This document shows, in pieces, positions 37,531-54,675 of a stretch of DNA of 64,000 nucleotides. Position numbers and translations under genes: made by a program. Within the stretch, counting starts at the first letter, position 1. Every line of letters starts with the position of its first letter. The DNA is from Ramazzottius varieornatus (Eukaryota; Tardigrada; Eutardigrada; Parachela; Ramazzottiidae): the NCBI GenBank assembly GCA_001949185.1, contig BDGG01000001.1, positions 6,779,280-6,843,279 of the forward strand, given 5' to 3'. The notes under the pieces are model-generated. The model was not told the origin of the DNA, did no database searches, and saw nothing but the letters and a program-made list of their open reading frames with translations.

Positions 37531-39071
37531 CTACACAGATGAAGTAACACTGGTTAATGTAATCATGGAGCTCCGCGTGGTCGATGTACCCAATTTATCC
37601 GCTGCCGCGGGCATGACAGGTTCGAATGTCTTCGAACCATTGGTCTTGCCGAAGTCTTGATAGTTGTCAGACAGGAGCGCGACGATTGTTTGGGCAGGCG
37701 TTAGATCCAGCGGAGACACTTTGAGGCAGTGACGGACCGAGGTACCGTTGAGAGGTGCAGTATTGGTACCGTTTAGCGTGGACAGCCAGATGGGCGTTGA
37801 CCCAACGAAAGACTCGGTTCAGTGCGGTAAAACCTTCTTCTTCGAAGGGGCTCAGGAAATAGCTGGCCGCCGCTTGTTGCTCCACCGTGTTATCCTGGAG
37901 GTACAGGGACGTACAGTATGAACAGGCAACATAACTTCCAAAAGAGGAGCAGCAAATCTAATTGCTGCGATGTAAGTGCTATATGAGAGTCTGGAAGTTG
38001 ACTCCCCTCGTTCTTCGCCGTGGCGAAAGCATTTCGCCTCAATCAATCAGCCGTACACGAAATGTTATTTCTCGCCACGGCGAGGAACGGCGAAAAGTTT
38101 TATTTTCGCTTCGCCGAACCTTTACTGCTCAGATGTAGTTTCAGGTTTTACCGAAGACTTCGAGACCCGTCATCGAATCGAACGGTAGGGGTCGACGTTT
38201 TAGAGTTGTTCGTCGGTGCTGAGGCTCAGGAGCTGGGCTAGGTTTCTTCGGCGGAGACGTCGATTGACAAGAGCTGGTGAGCTGACTTTAGGTACAAAGG
38301 CGTTGTAGTCGGACAACGAGAAAATAGGCGAGCTGGGCGAGTGTGTGCCATAACGGGACGAGAAAGAACTTTCGGTCTGGTCGAGCTAGACGCGGATAGG
38401 CACACCAGACGATGGAGACTTTGCAGGTGTCGAACTCGAACCCAACAGCCTCGTACCGACCCTTCCTTCGGCTGCACTGGTTAAATTCGTCAAATATAAC
38501 AGGAGAGCCACCCTGCGGAGTAGAAAAATTTGCCTGAGAAACATAGTCGAAGGGTGTCACTTTCAGGAAAAAATTCAATAGCTTCACGGCGGCAAAACTT
38601 TCGGTATCACGGGAGCTTTCAATATGACGAAAGCGTGCACGTGATTTCCAAAATAGTAATAATTTGATAGCGTCTGCAAATTTGGAGGAAACACCCAGCC
38701 GGAAAGTAAAATGATGGTCAAACTACCGCTGATTTACCGTAGGTCGATGAGCGGTCCGAACTTCTGTCGTAGGCGATCGCTTTTGTTGACCACTTGACCT
38801 GCGAGCAAGTAGATAGGCTACAGTGTTTGGGTTCCTCAGCACAGTTCTTTGTGGTCGAGCGCCTGCGGGTTGCGTCTTCGTTTGCCCAGAGAGCAGCAAA
38901 CTTTGAGCACAGCGCTATAGCGATCGTATCAAAGTGACCATTTTCGCTAAATCCTGGGCTCAGGACTAGAATGGATCGTTCTACAGCAGTTCTCGTACTG
39001 AGAATGAAAGTTTCCGTCAGTTCGACGGAAGTCAATACGTGCAGTACTTTAACCCCACCTTCGTTTTCCAT
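37531..39071 (-). CDS. Unassigned minus-strand exons, separate gene or angiomotin 3' end
   Basis: Several minus-strand pieces look coding. A frame at 38822-39071 starts MENEGGVKVLHVLTSVE. An exon at 38741-38820 has clean splice sites and reads PIYLLAGQVVNKSDRLRQKF. It joins in phase to an exon at 38152-38285 (PPKKPSPAPEPQHRRTTLKR, with donor CTTCG|GTAAAA). A further block at 37531-37950 has two open frames, one with SYFLSPFEEEGFTALNRVF, the other with HCLKVSPLDLTPAQTIVALL and ending TSSV, which fits a class I PDZ ligand. The last junctions do not resolve and I recognise no family. The exon at 38741 is also in phase with the last firm angiomotin exon, so this may be the angiomotin 3' end. Confidence 0.4.
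37996..38135. repeat. GC-rich inverted repeat (TTCGCCGTGGCGAA family), copy 1
   Basis: Contains TTCTTCGCCGTGGCGAAAGC and an inverse TTCTCGCCACGGCGAGG, ending TTCGCTTCGCCGAACCTT. It resembles the sequence at 49985-50135. Confidence 0.5.
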
Positions 39072-39278
39072 GTTTAGTTTGAAGAGACATTTCTAAATTA
39101 AATAGTTGAAATTTCATACTGAGCAAAAATCAAAACAATATTTGAACTAGCAGTCAAAACAACAAAAACAAAGGCACTATAAAATTAAAATCAGCCAGAA
39201 ACCACCCGAAGCATATTCGATCACAGGGAAAGCCCAACTTGTCAGAAGCCAGCATTAAGCATCAACTTAAAATCAAAC

Positions 39279-41531
39279 CTGCCACTGCTCTGTGCGTGTT
39301 TCTCTCAAGGTACCACCCAACGCGCTCTTTGGCCGCTGGAGACCCGGAGGAATAGTGGAAGATCCATTTGACGTTGTGCTGCTTGCTGAAGACGACAGAA
39401 GGCTTTGAACGTCTTCTGTTATGGAAACCAGGTTGGACAGAGACGATCGGTGGCCTCTGATGGCCGCGGACTGTGAGGACAGCGTGGGATGGTCTCTCCG
39501 CTTGACAGGCAGCGTGGGTGCAGGTGGTTGAACAACGGCAGCACCGGTCCGTGTTACGGTCGTTACTGCCCTCACGGACCTGCAAACAAGTTCAGTACTC
39601 AGCAGACCCTTGCGTTGTAAACCGAAACCTTAATCCCGAAGACCACGAAAAGTCACCCATGGCGAAAAACAAAGAACGTAACGCAGTCCATTTCGACAAG
39701 CAATTTGGAGCTGGGCAAGTTTATTAAACCTTATCATCACCTCGAGCGGGGCACGTCAACATCGTTAGTGGCTGAAATCATGTGCGACTTTGAAAAACGA
39801 TTTGGTTGAACTTGTTTGCCCAGCCATAATCTTAGGAAACTCTGCACAAAATTTCGTCCAACTTCGCTCCAGATTTCTCAAGAGAAACGAGGTTGGAAGG
39901 AATGCGGGGAAACTAACATACTTTGGAGTGTGTTCCGTGGACTGGGTTCGCTGTTCCGGCTGGAGCTCTTCGCTGCTACGAAGCTTTTCGGTGCTCGACG
40001 AGTAACTTTCCCCACTCAAGCTATCCGACGACAACTTTTCCGGCCTTCTGAAAGATAGCCATGGAACATAGTCACCGAAGCTAGGAAATAGGTAATCGAG
40101 AAGAAGGATTTACGTGGGTGTAAGCGTTTCATTGCTTCGTGGTCGGGAAACCATCATCAGGTTGTGGAGACCTCCCTTTCTCAATTGCTGCCTTCTGAAC
40201 TGTAATGAAATAGATCCTTAGGTACTTTGTGGCATACCTTCAGGAGGAGAAACACCAACTTCTTCTTCGAGGCGCGCGACGTTGGTTTGGGCACTAGACA
40301 GTGCGCTTTCCAGGATGTGGATATGGTTCCTCTGCTCGTCCAGTGTGGCTCGCTGGGCGGCCAGTTCGGCGTCTTGTCGTCTCTGAATTTCAACCAGTTC
40401 CTTATCTAAGAACAAGACCAACATACCGTAGGCCGTGGGGGTGAAAAGTTACAGTTACAATTACGATGACACATAGGACTAATCAAATAGAATAATGCAT
40501 ATATTAGCACACGTTACGTTCGATGGGCGCATACTTTCGGTGGATAAGCGGTGAATAATCACGTCGCGTCCTCGGACGACGTGCTGATGCTGCTCTCCGG
40601 AAATTCCAGTGGAGCCTAAGCTCGACTTCTCCATTTGCGCTACAACCCAAAACCCAAAATCAACCGCGGAACAAAATCTGAATATTTCTAAAATTTTACC
40701 TCGAAGTTGCTGATTTTGAGCGAGAAGCATCTGCTTCTCCCTCTCCAACTGACTCCTCACCGCCGTACCCAGCGTGTCTCTCCTCTCGGCTGACTGATGA
40801 AGGGACAGGTACAATTGCTGAATTTTTTCCACTTCGGCTTCCAACTAAAAACAGGAAATAATTTGTTAACGGAGTCGTGAACCCTGATGAGAGGTAAGGT
40901 ACTTACAGCAGGTAGTCGAGCCGTTTTCTTCGTCAAGATTTCTACTTCTTGCCGTAGCTGCAACACTTCGTCTCTCAGCATTTCGTACGATGGGATGATG
41001 GCTTCGGAGGATCCACCGGTGGGAAACTGTGCCAGACTCTTGGTCAGGTCAGGCTGGGCATTCTGAACAGGTTTCCGCTGCTGCGCCAGAGCGGTGATGT
41101 ACACAGGGGTTTGAGCACTAATCGTCGTTTGGGATCCCATTGAGGGGGTTTGGGCACCGATGGTCGTTTGTGAGCCGAAAGCGCCGTGCTGTGAACCCCC
41201 ATTGTGACTCAGGAATGCAGGTGAATTCCGATTGTTTAAATAATTCCAACCCCCTGAAGCCTGGCTCCCATTCTTTTGGCTCTGTCCAGCATTTCTTGAT
41301 AACTGCTCCAGTGAAGACAATCGCACGTCCTTGGCCAAGTGTTTTAGGATGTTGGAGTCGTCCAGCTTGGACAGTTCGTCAAAGGATACGGCCTCCATGT
41401 TCCGCCGTAGCATGGCTAATTCTCCTGCGTGGTCTAGAAGTCCACCATGCGCGCCAGCTTCCACACCGAGTCCGTCCAAGCTCACAGATTGCAAACGGCT
41501 ACGTTGCTGAATATTTTGGTCCATTGGCGGG
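39279..41531 (-). CDS. AMOT: Angiomotin (motin-family) homologue
   Basis: Motins are junction-associated scaffolds that bind YAP/Yorkie and LATS and restrain Hippo-pathway output. Minus-strand exons: 40907-41531 (start ATG at 41524 in context GCCAATGG), 40700-40844, 40518-40639, 40238-40405, about 40172-40199, 39922-40047 and 39279-39579. The coiled-coil core matches motins: RDEVLQLRQEVEILTKKTAR, LEAEVEKIQQLYLSLHQS, ERRDTLGTAVRSQLEREKQM, QRATLDEQRNHIHILESALS and AQTNVARLEEEV. A Ser/Thr/Pro-rich tail follows (SSLSNLVSITEDVQSLLSSS). The amino-terminal 190 residues are low in complexity, and I see no PPxY or HxRxxS motif of the kind vertebrate motins use for YAP and LATS binding. The small 28-base exon and the 3' end are tentative; the usual carboxy-terminal PDZ ligand was not located with certainty. 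Transcribed divergently from the HERC4 gene. Confidence 0.85.
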
Positions 41532-42332
41532 CTGTAAAATACGTCGAGACAAGTACAAGAATGCGGAAGATAAGTAAGACGATCGTAAAATGATAAATCT
41601 TCAACCGTGTGTGCGCCACTGCATTCCTGCGTGGTCACGTGACCGTAGCCATATGCAACAAGTGGGCTGGCCGCATTCTTGACCGCTGATTACTTGACTT
41701 GCTTTGGTGGCCATAACGCGAGCCCAACGCGATTATACCACGTGTCAAGATGGGGTTATAGCACCGCGGTCGGTCACCTGGGCAGTGTGCGTTCATCTGG
41801 CGCATTGAGCTGCGTTAGGGGCGGAGTAAAACGGTGTGGGCGGCGAATCAACAGCTGATTCATCTTTCTGGCTGGGGATAATCACTGATGTGCTGCTGAA
41901 CAGCGCGTCTGTCGGAGCATGGCAAACCAAAATACACAAAATTAAAATGGTAGACCATGAATTTACCGGAGCCAGGTCTTGTATACAGGAAACCTTGGCA
42001 TCGAATCCTAGTAGAAGTGCTTTTTCAAATGTTGAGCCAACAGGTGCCGTCAATGAACCGAACTGTGGTTTTTTTTCCATACCCAAGCTGCGGTGGAGGT
42101 TGATTGAATGATCTTACTTTTCGGTCAAATTAACAATTTGGTACGGCACAGCATGGTTACGTCATGACTGAAATCTGCCCCGCATTATACTTTGACGCAT
42201 GACGTCAAGGATACTTTACAGTTTCCTTCCTTCCAGCGACGCGCACTTCAGCAGCACGTCAGTAGCACGTCAGTGGGGATAATTCGATTTTGTCAGTCGT
42301 ATTCTAGTCTCATCTTTCATCTGATTTTTAAA
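41532..42332. promoter_or_regulatory. Head-to-head promoter region, angiomotin / HERC4
   Basis: About 800 bases separate the 5' ends of the two divergent genes. It contains a palindromic E-box GTCACGTGAC at 41634-41643 near the angiomotin side and a perfect CRE TGACGTCA at 42200-42207, about 130 bases before the HERC4 start. No TATA box is obvious. Shared regulation is inference. Confidence 0.5.
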
Positions 42333-48022
<5,690 letters not shown>

Positions 48023-48483
48023 AAGATCGTTGACCATGTTTGTCCTTTTTCTGCCTTGTGCAGATCGAGCCAGAAGTCTGCTTCTAATGGGGGTAAAACT
48101 GACAGATATTTAGCACCTTATTTTTTCCTGCAGTTTTTTCCCTAAGCGACGGTTAGAGAATCAGAGCACGGTTAGAGCACTAGACTGCACAGTTATATCC
48201 TTTTACCACGGTTCTTGTTTTACTTCCTGCACGGTTCTGTTTTACGTTTAGTTGTTCGTTGTGTTGTAGTTTCACCTTGTTTGTGATGGTTATGGTCTTC
48301 GGAGGACTAAGATAAAGTACAGTAGCCGACGGGTTTATAGTTTGTTTTGTGGTGATTGAATGTCGGAAGCTCAGCTGATGCCTTCAGGCAGAAAAGTAAA
48401 TATTTCGGCAGAGAAAAGTAACAAATTTGGAAGTTCTCGTTCGTGACGGAGTCCGATGCTGTGCTGTTTCTATGACCTACAGT

Positions 48484-49515
48484 ATGATGGCTATTCGGGG
48501 AGGGATCCTGCTTTGTCTCTTGTGCTTGCTAGCTACAGCGGAAAGGGCGCTCTCGCAAGGCAACAGTAGAGCTCGCGTCGTCGCTGTTGTCAACCCACCC
48601 GGCGGAATTAACCCCAACGGACTATCCAACGTCTACAACAAGACACTCGTATGGTCTAACTTTTTCGATGCCTACCCAAAACTATGGAGCGACATAACGA
48701 CCGCACTTAGTCAGGTAAGTCTTCTGCCAGCGCATGGGTTCCTTTTCCGTTTCTGTGAGGGGTGTTAATTCTCGTTTCTGGGAAGGGATCAACGCAAGAC
48801 AGCAATCAAGCAGCGCAACAGGTACAAACGATCTTTCAAGGGGGCTTCATCCCGCCGACAACACAGCCAAGCAGCGACACACCAGGGTTTCAAGATTATC
48901 AGCAAGCTGCCAAGAAAGCGCTAATCTACATTGGGCTACCCGGAAGTGCCGGTATCGTAACCTCCACTTCCGATCGCTTGACATACGCCATTGACAAGCC
49001 CTTCCCAATCTTCCTTGTCGAAGACCAGAGCTTGGTCGGATCCCAGCCTGACAATCCCGCATGGCTTCACGGGTACAGCAAACCACCAAAATGATGCATG
49101 TGATACCTTAACAATTTTTTTTTCATTGCAGACCACATGTGTGCTTGTCGAGAAGCACGGCGTTCGTCAATCACCCACAAACCGTAATGAATGTGACGTA
49201 CTGCACAACCGCTCGCGATGATATGCGAATGGCTGTTAACTGCTGGTATGCGAGTTACTTCCTTTTTTTGCAAACACTACTAACCGATATATTTACTTCA
49301 GGCTTCCTGAGCTGAATGACTTGGGAGCAGCCATCTCCGGAACGAGATACACAACGGTTTACCGCTGCTGTGATGGCTTCAGTCTGCCAGCTCAGCCTAC
49401 TTCCTTCCCTCCACCGGACTTCCTAAACTCAAAAGCAGGAAAATTGCCAAACATCAATTCACTGCTGAAATTTCTAGATGCTCCGACTGATCCGGATACA
49501 AGGGTTTGTCAGTAA
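48484..49515 (+). CDS. Secreted orphan protein (about 281 residues)
   Basis: Four exons, 48484-48714, 48786-49073, 49133-49245 and 49302-49515, join in frame with consensus splice sites. The amino terminus is a clear signal peptide (GGILLCLLCLLATAERALS), so the mature protein is extracellular. It contains several cysteines, including a CC pair (VYRCCDGF), Asn-glycosylation candidates (NKT, NVT) and a Gln/Pro/Thr-rich linker. Upstream in-frame ATGs exist at 48427 and 48472; I chose 48484 because it places the hydrophobic core directly after the start. It lies about 460 bases after HERC4 on the same strand. I recognise no family. The splice structure and codon continuity make a real gene likely; its function cannot be inferred. 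Confidence 0.7.
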
Positions 49516-50517
49516 TAGATCACCAGTTTCTTTTGTAGTTTCTTTTGTTTTTCTGTATGTAGCGCTTGTGACTGAGCGGGTTGTCCTCTGTCGCCCCGTT
49601 TTTGTCCCGGTCTACAGTGCGTGGCAGCCAAGTTGATGTTGAAGAGAGGTCCTCTCGCTTATCTCTCAGCATTAAATTTTGGCTTGCTTTCTCAAATCCC
49701 TTCTTTTTCGTCATAACATTTCTTGGCTAGAAGAGCATCTTGCTCAACGAACTGCTAACGGATCTTGCGAATGCTGTTTGTTCTTGACGTATGGTTGAAC
49801 TGGGGTGACTCGCGGACTGAAACGCCGCTTACGTTTAGCGACTTCACACCACAGAGCGAACTTGCCCACGTGATGAAGGTTGTTTCTGGCGTAAAATAGC
49901 TAAATTATCAACGTCATCAAGAGGAAGTCGCGTCCGAACGGATTTGGCAAATTTAGTCATATCAGAGTGTTAGCTTTGCCCGTGCCCAAGATGAGGCTCG
50001 GCGAAGCGAGAATAAGGATTTTTGAGCGAACACAATGCTATTTTCGCCAGCCGAACACAAAGCTGTTTTCGCCGTGGCCAAAGATGATTTTCGAATTCTT
50101 TTCTTCGCTTCGTCGAGCCTTCTCCACTGTTTTCCAGTACACACTCCAGTTCCGAATGAGATTCGATATCTTAGCGATGTTAAACACAATTTTGAAACTT
50201 CTACTCTAGTAATCAAACAATGATGGCACAAACTGCGAGACGAGGGGATGCGTTAATCAGACGGTGCTGTGCAATTTCTCAAAGTGGGCGGAAATCTCGG
50301 ACGAGCTTACGTTTTCCGAAATCTCATTTCACGCATCAATTTCATTAGTTTACCAGCAGACCTCAAAGTTCGAAAGATGAAACCGCAAGTTCCCAAACCA
50401 GGAAATGTCGTTCAACCCAGCGCAGTACTTGGGATTAACGACTATACATACTTACGTATGAGTAAATAAAAAACGCCGATAAAATTTGATATCAAAACCC
50501 ACCATCAGGAAAAAAGG
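49516..50517. other. Convergent intergenic region
   Basis: Between the 3' ends of the secreted orphan (plus) and ABCF2 (minus). ATTAAA near 49672 may be the polyadenylation signal of the former. It includes a GC-rich inverted repeat at 49985-50135 and no recognised gene. Confidence 0.45.
49985..50135. repeat. GC-rich inverted repeat, copy 2
   Basis: Left arm AGGCTCGGCGAAGCGAGAAT; right arm TTCTTCGCTTCGTCGAGCCT. The interior has TTTTCGCCGTGGCC, resembling the repeat at 37996-38135. Confidence 0.55.
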
Positions 50518-53500
50518 TCACTTTTTCGAAGCTGGCTTTGCAGCAGCGGCTTTACTACTGGCCGTCGCAGGTTTGCCATTAGTCATAGCTTTTCCTGCTG
50601 GCTTCTTGGCGGTGGACGCCTTTGCATGGACATCCTCCACTTCCTTGGCTTCTGCTGCCCTGTCCTTGGCGATCTTCGCTCGAAGATGTTCTTTGAAAGA
50701 ACTGATATCACCTTGCCACTTCGTTACCTTCTGATCGGCACACACCCAGATCTCTTTCGCTACTTGGTTAATCAACCGAAAGTCGTGGCTGACTAGAATC
50801 AGCCCACCTTCGAAATCGTTAATCGCATCGGCCAATGCGTCGATCGTTTCCATATCCAAGTGATTCGTCTGAAATGGCAAAGAAATCAATAAAATAAACA
50901 TATCTCAAAATTATTCGTGAGCTTGGTGGACACATTCGACAAGATTATTTCTCAGGTGGCGCAGGTTGTCAGTGGTATTGGCTGGATGAGTGCGCCACTC
51001 GGAGAGCTCGGCAAGATCATTTTCCCAAGTGGCGCACATTCTCGATCTAATTGCCCCAAGGCTTGCGCCATTTTCGAAAACCGATGTTGTCGAGGTTGTT
51101 TGCGGGGAAAACTACTAGTTGACTATTATTTCTAAAGTTTACTTACAGGTTCGTCAAGGAGAAGCAAGTGAGGAACTTGCCAAGCGAGCCAGGCAAACAC
51201 AACGCGACATCGCTGTCCATCGGACAGTTGTCGCATAGGACAGACTTGCTGCCGACCAGTCAAGCCATACTGACCGACGATTCTTCTCATCTCTTCAATT
51301 TCTTTCACTTCAGGGAAGGTCTGCATCATGAACTCCACAGCAGAGAGGTTCAGGTCCAGCATGTCGTGCAGATGCTGGTGGTACCTGCCAATCTTCACGT
51401 GAGGATGTTTACGGATCATTCCATCCGTGGGAACCAACTGCAAAATAAAACTCGAATCAAAACAGAACAAATCCAAAAGCCAGACAATATTTCACCAATG
51501 CCCGCGATAATCGAACTGAAAACTAAAGTATGAGAAAAATCTTCTGAATAAGCGAAACTAACTGGGACCTCAGCAAGCAAAGCCGGTAACATCGGTGGGG
51601 TTTTTTTCAGGTGACGCACCCTTCCGGCTGACAACACTAACAACGAGCGCCACTCGGCCAACGATCTCGTCGAGTTTGTTTACCGATCTCAAAAATTAGG
51701 AGAAAACTTCTAAAAAAGAAGCTAGAATTGTCAACACTTGGAAGTACAAACATGGAACTTCGTCTTACTTCGCCCACGAGAAGTTTTAGGAGGGTAGATT
51801 TTCCCGCGCCGTTTGGTCCGACCAGGGCGATGCGCGAGTCCAAGTCGATACCGAACTCGAGGCATTTGTAGATGAGTGGCTTGTCATCGCTGTACTTGAA
51901 GCTGACTTTCTGGACCATGATGACGGGAGGTGGGATTGTACCGGGGTCAGGGAAGGAGAAGGTAGTCAGCTTGTCTTTCGTGATGGCTTCTGTCAGCCCA
52001 CCGGACACCATCTTGGCCAGGGTCTTCTCTTTACTCTGGGCTTGTCGAGCTAACTTGGCGCTACCATGGCCAAACCTCGCGATATACTCCTAAAAAAGAC
52101 GAACTCATGCAAACACAACTCCAAAATACACCAGAGATCATACTCCAAAACATGGTTATTTTCAGTGAAATCGCTTCGGTCAGTCAATGCATCGAGACAA
52201 CTCTACGACGAATCGAAAGAGCAGCTCTAACATTCTCGGCCTTTTATGTCATCCTTTTATTCTTCAGCCGTGAAATCGAACTACAAATTAAGAGACATAC
52301 CTTCATATGAGCGATTTGTCCTTGCTCCCATTTGTACTGAATGCAAGAAGGAGAAGTTGCATTACCCATGCCGGTGACTTTGTAATCGAGCCTGCTCAGC
52401 GTACCTGTTTCAGCTGGTTTTCCATTTGTTCGGCCCTTGTTCGCATGAAGGTGTCATAATTACCCTGCAGAGAACACGTACAAGGTTGCGAATGCTGTAG
52501 AGTTAAAAAGGAGTGTTTCTTGCGGGAAACTCATCCTTACACCGTAGACGGTCAGTTTCTTCTTGTCCAGATGGATAATGTGAGTGCAAACACCGTTTAG
52601 GAAATCTTGCGAGTGCGAGATGACGACTAGAATACGTTTATACCTGGAACAGAAACCGAAATTTGAGTGAAAATAGAAAACAAGAACACACAAAACAACG
52701 CTGATTCCGACAAACTTACGTTTTGAGCTCTTCCTCAAGCCACACACATGCGTCTAAGTCCAGATGGTTAGTCGGTTCATCGAGCAACAACATGGAGGGC
52801 TTCAAATACAAAGCTCTAGCTAATGAGATCCTCATTCTCCATCCACCGGAAAAGTTCTTCACCGCGGTCTGCTGCATCTCCTTCGTAAAGCCCAGACCGT
52901 GAAGGATCTGCGCGGCACGAGTCTCGGCAGTATCCGCTCCCAACTCGTCCAGCCGCTCGTATATATCCATTAGTTTATCCTGAGCGCTCTCTGTGACGGA
53001 AAGAAGGACCATCAGCAAAAGAAAATGGATCTGAACGGGAAGCGGGATACAAATACAAGACGACCCCATGATTGGTCGACTGTGTGCAACAGTGCGCACC
53101 TCTACGCCACGGTCAACTGAACCAGCGCATACGTCAAAGCTCCGCCCCTTCCGCCAACATGGATAGAACGCAGAAACTTACCGTCGTCGTGCAAGGCAGC
53201 CAAACGTTCAGCTTCTTCCTCCAAACGGTTCCGTTCTTCGTCAGCCTCCATCACCGCCTGTAACGCAGTTGTCTCGACAGGAGGCATCTCGCGATGGAGA
53301 TGAAAGATGTCGATGCCTTCGGGGATGGCTACTTCACGACGACCGAGAACAGACAGCAGCGTACTTTTCCCACAGCCGTTCAGCCCAATCAGTCCGTAAC
53401 GATTGCCGTGATTGAGTTCAAGGTTGGTATCCGCCAGCATTTCGCTCCCGTGAAAGTTGACGGAGAAGTTGTAGACCTTTAAATCTCTGGATGCCGGATG

Positions 53501-53868
53501 GGAAGCCAAGACTCCGGTACAGGTACGATATTCCGCGTTCACATCCATCTCCTTCATTTCCAGAGCCAGATTCTCCACTGGAAAATACGGAAAAATCAGA
53601 CAATCAACCGGCACGCACGGTAATCGAAATGGCAGTGTTTTCTGATTTTCGCAACAATCGGCCTTTAAAATTCGCAGAAACTTCTTCACTCACCCAACTT
53701 ATCTTTAACAACGTTCTTTTCGATGGCACAGCATCCAGCCGTATCTCCCGTGTCGCCATTCTCGGCAATCCCGTTGGTAGCTGCCGCAGTTCCGTTCGTG
53801 ATGGGCTTCTCGGTCGCTTTGGCCGCTCCTTTCTTAGCCTGGCGCTTTTGTTTCGAAACGCTGGACAT
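50518..53868 (-). CDS. ABCF2: ABCF2 ATP-binding protein, complete
   Basis: A soluble twin-ATPase ABC protein of the ABCF (GCN20-like) group, without membrane segments, linked in other organisms to ribosome function. Nine exons: 53694-53868, 53182-53577, 52720-52990, 52541-52643, 52405-52464, 52302-52337, 51769-52089, 51147-51437 and 50518-50868, giving 667 residues (human ABCF2: 623). The first ATPase has Walker [10 protein letters not shown], signature NFSGGWRMR and Walker [13 protein letters not shown]. The linker has [19 protein letters not shown]. The second ATPase has [13 protein letters not shown], signature QLSDGQRCR and LLLLDEP joined across an intron to TNHLD. Amino- and carboxy-terminal tails are Lys/Ala-rich. 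All junctions keep phase. Near-identity with the vertebrate protein around both ATP sites makes the call secure. Confidence 0.97.
50935..51105. repeat. Intronic GTGGCGCAC palindrome, two copies in tandem
   Basis: In the ABCF2 intron 50869-51146. Includes TCTCAGGTGGCGCAGG, GAGTGCGCCACTCGG, TTTTCCCAAGTGGCGCACAT and CTTGCGCCATTTTCGAAAAC, with GCTCGGCAAGATCATT and GATGTTGTCGAGG as outer arms. Confidence 0.8.
51600..51690. repeat. Intronic GTGGCGCAC palindrome, one copy
   Basis: In the ABCF2 intron 51438-51768. Degenerate left arm TTTCAGGTGACGCACCC; good right arm GAGCGCCACTCGG, then AACGATCTCGTCGAGTTTGT. Confidence 0.7.
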
Positions 53869-54675
53869 AGTGATGAGTTTAGATGCGATCCTTCGGCACT
53901 GATATCCAGAAGTATGATGTAGAAGCGCGTTAGGCCAGAGAAGATCCACCAGAGTCAGCCGGTTAGCCCAAAGTTGAACGGGAAAGAGTTCAAAGAAATC
54001 AGATTTCGTAACTTTTGCGTGACCTTCCCATGATAGCGTTATGTCACCTCTGGCCCCCAGGCGGGAATTGGAATATCTCGGCCACTTTCGACTGTCTCAA
54101 AAAATTTGTTTGGGGGGGGGGAAATTAGTTCAAGGTGAGTGTTGGGTGATACTGGTGTCCGGTGGTACCATTCAACTGCCACCGCCACCAAAATGCTGCA
54201 TGACCTTTGGCATGGTTAATACTTCACGTTTCCGTCCTCCAGAACTCTTCCTTCGAATCGTTCTTTTCTCTTCTCTTAGAGGCTTCCAGTCAACGTTGGA
54301 AGAACAACAGAAACAGTATATCTTCAGCTCCTGGGATCCGGGCTTGGGTAAGCTGGCGCAGGCTGTGTATTTTGTTGTCACGGATATCCTTACCAGTAAA
54401 ATATGAGGTCAAGCATGCGCCTCCAGCTGGGTGCCTTCTCGAGAAGTTCTGAGATCAACAGTGAACTAATGAACTTCTGAAGGTTTGATTCGAGGTGCTC
54501 AAGCTAAGAAGTGACAATACTGATTTATAAGTCTTTGATTTTGCAGGCATCCCAAAGCTTTTACTTGGACTCATCCCTCGAGTCTCCATCTTCCTACCCC
54601 AAGTTGGACGCCATCTGACCACCAAGACTTTATCCATCAGCCGACAGGGATTATCACAGGTAACAGCAGCAGTTA
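53869..54675. other. Divergent intergenic region, ABCF2 / LENG8
   Basis: About 800 bases between two divergently read genes, likely holding both promoters. A run of ten or more G lies near 54110-54120. An acceptor-like CACAG just before 54660 suggests a 5' untranslated exon for LENG8. Confidence 0.45.
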
